A stretch of DNA of 64,000 nucleotides, taken from NCBI GenBank assembly GCA_035319125.1, contig DATHDG010000011.1:1-64000 (forward strand). Reading direction: 5' to 3'. A model generated the notes under the pieces. It was given only the letters and a program-made list of their open reading frames with translations. It did no database searches and had not been told where the DNA came from. The DNA comes from Fen-1308 sp035319125. Its GTDB lineage: Bacteria; Nitrospirota; Thermodesulfovibrionia; Thermodesulfovibrionales; Dissulfurispiraceae. The position numbers were made by a program, and so were the translations under genes. The stretch's first letter is position 1; every line of letters starts with the position of its first letter. Below, piece by piece: positions 1-7,454 of the stretch.

Positions 1-1
1 A

Positions 2-1099
2 GAGACATCTTATCTTGAAGGCATTAAGTTAACGGCAAATGACGAGCCGGAAGGCATGGGTCCCTCAGGCAGAGCCATCGTGGAAAGCCGTCACATTGTA
101 AGTGTTGACTTTGAAAAAGAAGCCAGGATGCTTCCATGGCGGGATCGGGCTCGCGCCCACGGCATACGATCTTCCTCTGTATTTCCTTTGTTTAGTGCAG
201 GCCGTGTTATAGGAGAGCTGACAATTTATTCTGATGAGCCAAGCTACTTTACAGAAGAGGAGATTTCCCTGCTGCTTTCAATTGCAAATAATATATCGTA
301 CGCACTAGATGCAATATCCATTGAGCAGAAACGTCTGAAAGCGGAAGAGGCACTAAGGCAATTAAACGAAGAACTCGAACAGAGAGTTTCTGTGCGAACG
401 TTGGCCCTCGAAGAGGCAAACAGGGAACTGGAAGCCTTCAGTTATTCGGCGTCACACGATCTGCGTGCTCCGCTCAGACATTTGTCTGGCTTTGTTGATC
501 TTTTGCGGAACGAACTTCAAGATCAAGCCAGTATAAAAGCACAAAACTATATGAAGTCAATTGCTAAAGCATCCAAAAAGATGGGGATGCTTATAGACGA
601 TTTGTTGGCATTTTCCCGAATTGGTCGTTCAGAAATGAAAATGCGAATGATAAATCTAAATGTTATTATAAAGAATGTAATTGGAGAACTTCAGACTGAG
701 ACAACAGGCAGGGACATCACATGGGAACTGGAAGTGTTGCCAGATGTGTACGGAGATCAATCTCTGTTTAGAATGCTGTTTGTCAATCTTATATCTAACG
801 CGATTAAGTTTACCCGCACTGTCGCCCACGCTGAAATTTCAGTTGGCTCTGAAGACCGAGGTAAGGAATTCATCTTTTATGTAAAAGATAATGGCGTGGG
901 ATTTGATATGAAATATATGAGCAAGCTCTTCGGAGTATTCGAACGTCTTCATACAGAGAGTGAATTTGAGGGCACTGGTATAGGTTTGGCAAATGTACAG
1001 CGGATTATTGCACGTCATGGAGGTAGAACATGGGCGGAAGGTGCTGTTGGAAGAGGTGCAACTATTTATTTTTCATTGCCTAAGCTGGAGAAGGTATAG
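2..1099 (+). CDS. sensor histidine kinase, C-terminal part (GAF, HisKA, HATPase)
   Basis: The frame is open from base 2, so the gene starts before the window and only its last ~365 residues are seen. The first ~100 residues look like the end of a GAF sensor domain (SSSVFPLFSAGRVIGELTIY). A short coiled coil (KRLKAEEALRQLNEELEQRV) leads into a HisKA dimerisation helix with the H-box SYSASHDLRAPLRHL, whose His should be the phosphorylated residue. The kinase core follows, with an N-box (NLISNAIKF), a G1 box (KDNGVGFDMKY) and a GTGIGLANVQRI G2 box. The H-box type and closing GRGATIYFSLP are typical of phytochrome-like or light/redox hybrid kinases without a receiver. The ligand cannot be told because the N-terminus is missing. 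No partner regulator follows. Confidence 0.9.
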   Translation, partial: ETSYLEGIKLTANDEPEGMGPSGRAIVESRHIVSVDFEKEARMLPWRDRARAHGIRSSSVFPLFSAGRVIGELTIYSDEPSYFTEEEISLLLSIANNISYALDAISIEQKRLKAEEALRQLNEELEQRVSVRTLALEEANRELEAFSYSASHDLRAPLRHLSGFVDLLRNELQDQASIKAQNYMKSIAKASKKMGMLIDDLLAFSRIGRSEMKMRMINLNVIIKNVIGELQTETTGRDITWELEVLPDVYGDQSLFRMLFVNLISNAIKFTRTVAHAEISVGSEDRGKEFIFYVKDNGVGFDMKYMSKLFGVFERLHTESEFEGTGIGLANVQRIIARHGGRTWAEGAVGRGATIYFSLPKLEKV

Positions 1100-2014
1100 T
1101 TCGTTCTATTCAATTTATAACGCCGTCCAGATATTGAGAATAATCCACTCTGGCCATAATCCTGCAAGTGCTGTTGCAAAGTTCGACATAATCATGCTCT
1201 GACGTTTCTTGTCATGTGTGCGGAGTAATACTGAAAAGGTGTTGCTCAATCGTTCTGGATACCTCTCGTGTTAGGGGTGCAGGTCGCATCTTGGGCACTC
1301 TCAAAATCTGCCCTCATAAAACACAATACCTAGCAAAATCCGCGTTGTCGGTAAATGAAAGTCATTTTGAAGATATTCGTTAGAAACCGATAACGGCCAT
1401 ATGTGCCGACTTCCATACATTCATCGGCGTCCGAGAATACCCCCAAATGCCGGCCATGTTTTGGTATAAACGTCGCGCTGTTCCATTTGAGCATGCTCGC
1501 AGATTTTTAGAAGAATCAGGCATTCTGCTAGTGGCAGTTAGTTTTGGAAATCATCATATCGGCAGATAGCGCGGCGACGCGGAGTTGAAGATGGAATGAA
1601 CATATCGGTCCCTGCTCTTGGGGTAGACCCTAAAAATATAGGACAAATTATAGGTTCATTTCTTAATATAGGACAAAATATGGGGCATGAAATTCTCGTT
1701 CTTTTGCGCTAATATCTCCTCATATGGGGAAATATCTAGGTGTTTTGGGGGTCTTAAATTGGGGTCACGCACATCTTGTGACTATAAGCATACGCATGTC
1801 AAAAATGCAGGCTTATGCTTAAAATTTCGTTTTGCAAATTTATGCTTCAAATCTTTAACTGCTTCTGTTTATCAATAAGGGCTATAAATCAACTCATTAT
1901 AGCCAGTTGGCTCTAAAAGCTGCTTTAATCGGTATAAATCAATTAAGTGTTTCGACTGCCTTCATTAGAGCGTCATTTGGTCTTTAATATGAAACTCATT
2001 ACAAGGAGGCAGTG
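1100..2014. other. gene-poor degraded stretch
   Basis: No convincing gene is visible. Open frames are short and lack ribosome binding sites; the longest sensible one (1447-1569, 40 codons) resembles nothing I know. The stretch holds a 13-bp direct repeat near 1635 and 1665 and ends at an IS3-type orfA remnant, so it is probably decayed mobile DNA. Confidence 0.4.
1635..1678. repeat. 13-bp direct repeat, two copies
   Basis: The word AATATAGGACAAA occurs at 1635-1647 and again at 1665-1677, 30 bp apart start to start. Short repeats of this kind are found near the ends of some insertion sequences, but no transposase of matching type or terminal inverted repeat was recognised, so the origin is open. 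Confidence 0.4.
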
Positions 2015-2089
2015 ATGAAAGAAACTAAGTACATGGAGGAACAGATCATCGATATTTTGAAGGATGCCGATGCAGGTGACATTGCCTAG
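2015..2089 (+). pseudogene. remnant of IS3-family transposase OrfA (N-terminus only)
   Basis: A clear ribosome binding site (AAGGAGG) precedes an ATG that opens a 24-codon frame reading MKETKYMEEQIIDILKDADA before a TAG stop. This matches the start of IS3-group OrfA proteins, which typically begin MKxxKYTEEQII..LKEAEAG and continue into a helix-turn-helix (ELCRKHGIS). Here the helix-turn-helix, the rest of OrfA and all of OrfB are missing. It is therefore a dead relic with a retained translation start. The identification rests on about 20 residues from memory of the family. Confidence 0.55.
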
Positions 2090-2380
2090 TTCAAATCATT
2101 GAAATTGGGAAGGTCTCACATTAACAATTATTCATAATCTTTTCATGATTTCTTCATCATTTTTTTTGTATTCTTTTTATGTATGAAAAATATATTTCGG
2201 GTGAGCTCGGCAAATAAAACATCAATACATCCGTTGATACTGAAAAGCGATGGAGAAGGCATGCTTGGGCTATCCGGTCAACACCATAAGAAATTGTGCA
2301 AGACTAATTCCGATTGCAGAGGAGCAAAAAGGGGATTGGTCCCGATAACATTTATTCCCCTATTTGATTAGTGTAATACA

Positions 2381-2743
2381 ATGCGCTTAAATGAAATACA
2401 TACAGTTTGCACTAAAGCGACGACCACTTACTTGATTGTCTGCGCGCTCGCATCTGGAATCTTCTCATTGATCGTGTGGTCATTAGGCTATATACCTGTT
2501 AATTCTGTGGTCTATGATCTAGTTGTTGAAGAAAACCTTAGTTACTTGTCGTCTTCCAATGGCGGCGTCATAAATGAAGGAACTTCATTAGCTTATAAAG
2601 CATTCTATACACCTTCAACTTATGAATTGAACTTACAATCATTAGCATATTCAATCTTGGTATGCAATACCTTTTATAGTAGAGTAAGTATATCTGGTGG
2701 CTTTCTTTTTTCTCAGACTGATCTGTCCCCGCCTTCTGCATAG
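2381..2743 (+). CDS. possible membrane protein, unrecognised
   Basis: A 120-codon frame with one strongly hydrophobic segment (about residues 15-40), then a polar region rich in Ser, Tyr and Asn. There is no clear ribosome binding site before the ATG, and the neighbouring DNA is decayed. It could be a real single-span membrane protein, a fragment of one, or chance. Nothing in it matches a family I recognise. Confidence 0.2.
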   Translation: MRLNEIHTVCTKATTTYLIVCALASGIFSLIVWSLGYIPVNSVVYDLVVEENLSYLSSSNGGVINEGTSLAYKAFYTPSTYELNLQSLAYSILVCNTFYSRVSISGGFLFSQTDLSPPSA

Positions 2744-2907
2744 CCTCTTATCACAGGGGTATGATTCCATACGCGAATCTGGCCCACAGTGTACATAAAT
2801 ATGACTCGATGATGGAAAGCGGAAGATCGTTCCGTTCATATGGTCCATATTAAGAAATCATAATGATCACTCAAAGCAAAACAATTATGATACTTTGGAG
2901 GTCAGAT

Positions 2908-3141
2908 ATGTCCTGCAACTATTTCAAGATAAGAAATAACATAGGTGTCTGCCAGGCTTCAAGCAATGCACATATTCCAGGAATAGACGAGATGGGAAGA
3001 CTTTGCTTCAGAGATGTTCATTATACATGCCCATTATATCGTGAATATACGGAACAAAAGTATCGACGCTTCATAACAATTCGCCTCGGAGATTATTCCA
3101 TATCGAACAGACATACATCGTTTCTACGCTTTAACCATTGA
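2908..3141 (+). CDS. small Cys-rich protein (four-Cys, CNYF...CPLY type)
   Basis: The start is set by TTGGAGG seven bases before an ATG that gives 77 residues; an upstream in-frame ATG at 2863 has no such site. The first ~50 residues hold four spaced cysteines: CNYF at the start, CQAS, LCF and CPLY. Small proteins with this spacing (C-x2-F ... C-x-A-S ... C ... CP-[LI]-Y) occur widely in anaerobic delta-type and related bacteria and look like metal-binding zinc-ribbon modules. The function is unknown. The C-terminal ~25 residues look unrelated and may be less constrained. It lies 144 bp before the AAA ATPase gene. Confidence 0.5.
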   Translation: MSCNYFKIRNNIGVCQASSNAHIPGIDEMGRLCFRDVHYTCPLYREYTEQKYRRFITIRLGDYSISNRHTSFLRFNH

Positions 3142-3285
3142 GATTCAGCCACTTTTAGCTAAGTAAAGAAGAGGCTGTGGACCCGATGTTGTGTGCTTCA
3201 ATGCACTAAGATATTACATAAAGAGGCAAGAATAAGAAAAGATGCTCATCCACGAGAGTGATGATACTTGAGGTAGGAGGAAGTT

Positions 3286-4368
3286 ATGAACACCATTCAA
3301 ATAGAGAATCCAACTCCGGAGATTTGTGTCAATAAAATTTATGAAATTAGCGGCGCGAAACTCGACCTTAGCATAGCCACGGATTTGTGGGAGAAAATTT
3401 CTCAACACAAATGGTTGATGTCTGAGAAACTCGGCCGCGATGTAGGGCTGCGGACTGCATGCATCGACTTTCTGGATAACATGGACCAGGCTGTTAGAGA
3501 GTTTATGGACTATAAAAGAAAAGACCTATTGGAAGAAATGGGAGCTCAAAGAATCGGAAGGCAGAGGTGGGACAACATATCTGATTCCCAGCCACCCAAA
3601 CAATTGGTACAACGTAGGATCATTCTTCCGTTGGTAGAGGAAGACCTATCAAGAAAGCATGGAGTAATCCTGCCAAAGACTATTATATTCTTTGGCCCTC
3701 CCGGAACCGGAAAGACTCATTTTGTGAAGGCAATAGCCGGCATTCTATCATGGTCATACATTGAAATATTACCGAGCATGCTCATGGTAGACGGGGTAGA
3801 AAGAATAGGTGCAAATCTTCATGCTGTAATGGAGAAGGCGCGACAGTTGGATGAAGCTGTTATCTTTATTGATGAGTTTGAGGAAATAGCCGGCAGCAGA
3901 GACGAAGCTACACGCATTGACAAATCAATAACTAATGAATTTTTGAAGCAAGTTCCATTGCTCAAAAATCAGGGCAACAAAATACTCTTTATATGTGCCA
4001 CCAATTATATCCGCCAGTTAGATGCTGCTTTGCTTCGACCGGGAAGGTTTGATTGCATTATTCCGGTAGGTGGCCTGGACGAAGATGGCAGGAGGACTAT
4101 AATTGAACAGTTCCTTGCAAAGCTTAATGCTGAAAATGTCGATCTCAACTTAATCGTCAAGATGACGTCAAGATTTACGCCCGCTGATATTGAGTATCTA
4201 TTCCAGCAGGTGGCCCAATTCGCATTTGAACAGGAGCATGACAGTAAGCAGGATTATAGGGTGACAACGGATACATTTATAGAGATTTTGCCCAACATGC
4301 GGGCTTCTCTAACTGAGGAGATCATAGAGGACTTCCAAAAAGATAGCATCACTTATGCGCGAACGTGA
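3286..4368 (+). CDS. AAA-family ATPase
   Basis: A 360-residue cytoplasmic protein with one AAA module. It has Walker A GPPGTGKT (137-144), Walker B VIFIDEFEE (192-200), a sensor-1 Asn in CATN (238-240) and an RPGRF arginine-finger region (251-255), as in FtsH/proteasomal-type AAA proteins, but no protease or membrane domain. The N-terminal ~110 residues contain a stretch around HKWLMSEKLGRDVGLRTA that I associate with a conserved leader domain seen in other signalling or stress proteins of this kind of organism. Substrate unknown; a remodelling ATPase is likely. GAGGAAG precedes the ATG by five bases. It stands alone, with no other gene for 790 bp downstream. Confidence 0.85.
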   Translation: MNTIQIENPTPEICVNKIYEISGAKLDLSIATDLWEKISQHKWLMSEKLGRDVGLRTACIDFLDNMDQAVREFMDYKRKDLLEEMGAQRIGRQRWDNISDSQPPKQLVQRRIILPLVEEDLSRKHGVILPKTIIFFGPPGTGKTHFVKAIAGILSWSYIEILPSMLMVDGVERIGANLHAVMEKARQLDEAVIFIDEFEEIAGSRDEATRIDKSITNEFLKQVPLLKNQGNKILFICATNYIRQLDAALLRPGRFDCIIPVGGLDEDGRRTIIEQFLAKLNAENVDLNLIVKMTSRFTPADIEYLFQQVAQFAFEQEHDSKQDYRVTTDTFIEILPNMRASLTEEIIEDFQKDSITYART

Positions 4369-5160
4369 TCGACAGTTATCACTGTGCAATGCGGTGGCAG
4401 GGTTCAAAATCCCGGGTAGGACACTCCTCGTGGGTAAGGGATTATCAACCGCGAACACACTGCTTTTGAAAGTTATGTTTATCTAAAACATCATTGCTTG
4501 CTTGTTACTTCAGAGAGCTTATACCTGGCTGGTCAGCTTCGTTCACTATGTTACGCTTCTCCTCGGCAGTCTAGCGTCCCCATTGCGACGAGGTGATTAC
4601 TTCAAGCCGATCCATCGTAAAGTCCTTTATTGGCCGTAGTCATCGGGAACTGTGACTAGGCTTAAAAGTCATTTCGGTTTTTTTAAATGTCCGCTTTAAC
4701 CCGGACATTTTTTGACCCAACTCTTTGCAATAATATGGTTAAAACTATACTCAGTGCAAATAAATGCTTAGATTATCGTTTAGTTTATCATCCGAATTCT
4801 CAATATCAAGCTATGTTGTGTGCATTTTTATCTTTCAAATCCGTGCATCCCCATGTTTATAATTACATCCTCTAATTCCGTTATTGATTGCCTTCCTTTT
4901 CTTGGCTATACTTTAATCTAGTCGCATGTTTAATCGTCTGCGAACAGTATTATGTTCATACCTCTTGCCTCACAAAAGCTGCGACGATCAAGGAGGTGGT
5001 TAAAGCCTTGCTGTATGCATGACCTATTTAGTGAAATCAAATGGCCGCCTAAGAAGCGGTATGGACGGTCCGTAGAATTGATGTTTTATGGTTATAACTT
5101 GGGCCAGGTCCGGAGAAGTGATTTGAAAATATGCCGGAAGAAAAAAAGGAGGAATGAAGG
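4369..5160. other. long intergenic region with an orphan terminator
   Basis: No protein gene is supported. The DNA from about 4370 to 4690 has several short inverted repeats, for example GCGGT at 4391 with ACCGC at 4448 and CCTCG near 4561 with CGAGG near 4588. It runs into a good intrinsic terminator at 4685-4713. That is compatible with a small untranslated RNA, or with a long 3' tail of the AAA ATPase transcript. From 4714 to 5160 I see only the ribosome binding site of the next gene. Confidence 0.35.
4685..4713 (+). terminator. intrinsic terminator
   Basis: A nine-base-pair stem (AAATGTCCG with CGGACATTT) around an eight-base loop is followed at once by more T residues. No open reading frame ends within 300 bp upstream, so it terminates either a long untranslated tail or a non-coding RNA. 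Confidence 0.7.
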
Positions 5161-5541
5161 ATGAAGAGATCATTATTTGTCTCATTTGCGGTTTTAGTTG
5201 TGCTAGTTATGTGTATGGTTGTATATGCAGGGTCAACAGGCATGATGGATCTTAAAGTAGGTGACGAGATATACGCGTGTAACTGCGGTGCAAACTGTCC
5301 GTGCAACACCATGTCAAAAAATCCCGGCAATTGCACATGCGGAACACCCCTTGTCAAAGCCAAAGTTGTGAAAATTGAAGATGGTGTTGCATTTGTGAAG
5401 GCAGATGGATGGGATGCTCCGAGACCATTTAAGATGCAAGGAAAGTATTCTTGTGCATGCGGAGAACAGTGCAAGTGTAACACTATCAGCCAGAACCCTG
5501 GAAAGTGTACCTGCGGCAGCGAAATGAAAGAGGTTAAATAA
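5161..5541 (+). CDS. exported protein with duplicated six-Cys motif
   Basis: A 126-residue protein with an N-terminal signal peptide (hydrophobic 5-22, cleavage probably after VYA). The mature part carries two copies of a Cys-dense motif, C-x-CG-x2-C-x-CNT-[MI]-S-x-NPG-x-CTCG, at residues 40-61 and 98-119, separated by a beta-rich linker. Twelve cysteines in a ~100-residue periplasmic protein point to metal binding, or to disulfide-locked small domains. The regular C-x-C pairs favour a metal cluster site for copper, zinc or a soft metal. A very strong AAAGGAGG site lies ten bases before the ATG, and a terminator follows, so it is a single-gene transcript. I do not recognise a named family. 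Confidence 0.85.
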   Translation: MKRSLFVSFAVLVVLVMCMVVYAGSTGMMDLKVGDEIYACNCGANCPCNTMSKNPGNCTCGTPLVKAKVVKIEDGVAFVKADGWDAPRPFKMQGKYSCACGEQCKCNTISQNPGKCTCGSEMKEVK

Positions 5542-5612
5542 GAGCGCTTAAGTCTAATTCACGCTGAACATTTGGCAGTCTGTAACGAATATTCCAGGAT
5601 ACTTATGCAAAT

Positions 5613-5659
5613 AACGGGAAGATCGGGAGTAGCGATAATCAGCTCTCGATTTTCCCGTT
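5613..5659 (+). terminator. hairpin terminator after the Cys-rich gene
   Basis: AACGGGAA plus ATCGGGAG pairs with CTCTCGAT plus TTTCCCGTT across a 13-base loop, and the stem is followed by TTAGTTTTCC. It lies 70 bp after the stop of the Cys-rich exported protein and is the likely end of its transcript. Confidence 0.6.
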
Positions 5660-5770
5660 TAGTTTTCCTTCGAGTTTATTCATTTCTGAAATTGCCGGAT
5701 ATGCGCTATAAGCATTGAAACCTATATGCTCTGTGTAAATTCCTGGGCAGAATAATTGACTGGAGAGCAG

Positions 5771-5798
5771 AGAGGGTCTTATTCAGTAAGACCCTCTC
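5771..5798 (-). terminator. hairpin terminator of the octahaem cytochrome gene
   Basis: AGAGGGTCTTA and TAAGACCCTCT form a perfect 11-bp stem with a six-base loop, 16 bp past the stop codon of the minus-strand cytochrome. The T-run is weak in both directions, so it may act as a bidirectional barrier between the two converging genes. Confidence 0.65.
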
Positions 5799-5813
5799 TA
5801 TAAATTTGACCTG

Positions 5814-7103
5814 CTATTTTTCCCTCACCTTTTCAGGTTTTTGCATCTGACTAATTTTAGCTTCCATGGCCACCTTTTCTCTCATGTCGGCAGCCATTGC
5901 CTTGATTTCAGTCAGATCCCTCTGCATTTCACTCCAGCCGTACCAAAGCGCATAATCTGGGTTGGCATGGAAAGTCCCCTGGAATGTTCTCATGCGATGC
6001 TCAAGGAACATTACAAATAGTTTTTGTTCAATTACAGTCGGGGCATCATGGAACGTGAGCAAATCCGGGAATGGATATGCATAAGTCTTTGGTTGCTTCA
6101 GTATGCCGTCCTTATAAAGGCCTGCAACTGTCAGAATTGCATCAGCCATAAGCCGGTCAGCTGACTTGATCATGTCATCACCCTTTTTCAATTCACCCTT
6201 GGCAAAATTCATTGAGTGACACTGATTGCAGGTCTTAAGCATCTTGTCTCTGTCCTTCTTCCATTCCTCTTGAGACAACCTTGCAACATCAGCTGCCTTT
6301 ACAACATCCAGACGGGCAGTAGGCTTCCCGGCAGGATCCAGAACACCAAGAGCTTGAAGTATTGTGGCCCTATCGGCGGTCCATTGTTTGTCTTCAGGCA
6401 TGGGCAGCCGTACTGCCAAGAAGCCCCAAGCCGCCCGGACTCCATGATTGCCTTCAGGCATGTGACACATCTGACAAGTAGGTGCTGCTGTATCTTCAGG
6501 AAGCGCCTTTTCTTGCTTTAATAGATATCTAACCCCATGTTTTGAACCCGAATACATCTCCCACTGAGGGTGATCGAAGCCCATATGACATGTCTGACAT
6601 GCCTGGGGCTGCTTGGCTTCCTGAACTGAAAATGTGTGTCTGGTATGGCATGAATCGCATGCGGCATTGCCGAAAACCTGACCATTCTTCTTTAGATCTT
6701 TGATTGCCGCTTCGCTCTTCAGGCCAATCTTGTGGCATGCACCGCAGCCTTTTTGTCCTTCGATAAGTGTCATTGGTTGCCAGTGAATCGTTGGCATTGC
6801 ATTCATAGCCGCCCAGCCTGCAGCATGCTTACCGTTCTTATACTCTTTCACTCTCTTTTCATGACACATACCGCAAGTATCAGGCGTAGGTATCTTTGCC
6901 TTTGCTGAATCTAATGCCGTCGTGTGATCGTTGCCATGGCAAACGGAACAATCTACGTTGTTCTTGCTATGCTTGCTCAGTTGCCAGTCTTTGACGACAC
7001 TTGGAGTGGTCTTCTGATGGCAATCAACACACACCTGAGCAGAAGCAATAGCAGCAAAGAGCAGAATGACTGCGATGCTAAATATCACTTTCAAGATGCG
7101 CAT
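5814..7103 (-). CDS. octahaem c-type cytochrome, hydroxylamine oxidoreductase (HAO) family
   Basis: The 429-residue product starts at an ATG seven bases after AAAGGAGG; an upstream in-frame codon is less well placed. A signal peptide (to about SAQ) sends it to the periplasm. Eight CxxCH sites bind haem c: CVDCH, CSVCH, CGMCH, CGACH, CDSCH, CQTCH, CQMCH and CNQCH. Extra His-rich segments (GKHAAGW, SKHGVRY) should give axial ligands. Eight haems and a helical C-terminus ending in NPDYALWYGW fit the HAO family, which includes oxidising HAO and reductive relatives that reduce nitrite or hydroxylamine. Whether the cross-linking Tyr of the oxidising type is present needs an alignment. With no HaoB or quinol-dehydrogenase partner beside it, a reductive or detoxifying role is more likely. 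It is transcribed alone. Confidence 0.85.
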   Translation of the reverse strand: MRILKVIFSIAVILLFAAIASAQVCVDCHQKTTPSVVKDWQLSKHSKNNVDCSVCHGNDHTTALDSAKAKIPTPDTCGMCHEKRVKEYKNGKHAAGWAAMNAMPTIHWQPMTLIEGQKGCGACHKIGLKSEAAIKDLKKNGQVFGNAACDSCHTRHTFSVQEAKQPQACQTCHMGFDHPQWEMYSGSKHGVRYLLKQEKALPEDTAAPTCQMCHMPEGNHGVRAAWGFLAVRLPMPEDKQWTADRATILQALGVLDPAGKPTARLDVVKAADVARLSQEEWKKDRDKMLKTCNQCHSMNFAKGELKKGDDMIKSADRLMADAILTVAGLYKDGILKQPKTYAYPFPDLLTFHDAPTVIEQKLFVMFLEHRMRTFQGTFHANPDYALWYGWSEMQRDLTEIKAMAADMREKVAMEAKISQMQKPEKVREK

Positions 7104-7253
7104 AATACCTCCTTTCAAAATTTCTGCTTCAAATTATGACGCTTAGAGTAACCATACCGATTGATTACCAACGGCAAGAAGACTAACCAATCACCTCCTT
7201 TTTATAAAACCCTAATTATTAATAAGAAAGCTCCGCTTCAGAAGAATGAAACG

Positions 7254-7272
7254 ATTCGCCGCTGCGGCGAAT
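7254..7272. promoter_or_regulatory. perfect inverted repeat upstream of the cytochrome gene
   Basis: ATTCGCCGC and GCGGCGAAT are exact 9-bp inverted repeats separated by one T, about 150 bp upstream of the octahaem cytochrome start. It could be an operator or a leader hairpin. It is far more GC-rich than the AT-rich DNA around it, which suggests it is selected. Confidence 0.45.
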
Positions 7273-7297
7273 ATATCATAGGTAAATAATGAATACT

Positions 7298-7311
7298 ATG
7301 ATATAAATCAT
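7298..7311. promoter_or_regulatory. FNR/CRP-like box
   Basis: ATGATATAAATCAT has the TGAT-N4-ATCA core shared with FNR-type sites (TTGAT-N4-ATCAA), differing only in the outermost base of each half. It lies 195 bp upstream of the octahaem cytochrome, a gene that oxygen- or nitrogen-oxide-responsive regulators often control. Single site, found by eye. Confidence 0.3.
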
Positions 7312-7454
7312 ACTATTTAGCATGTCCTGTAAAACTGGCGACCTCCATTTAACGTTTACTTAGATTGAGGTGTGCGTTCAAGGAGTTCAGAAATTAACCT
7401 GGCCGCATTAGAGCGTTCCGAGCGATAAAGAGATGCTAAAACTATTTGACCAAT

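Noticed and set aside
4391..4452. tRNA remnant, because of GGTTCAAAATCCC
   Set aside because: Only a three-base-pair stem forms, and no acceptor, D or anticodon arms can be drawn around it.
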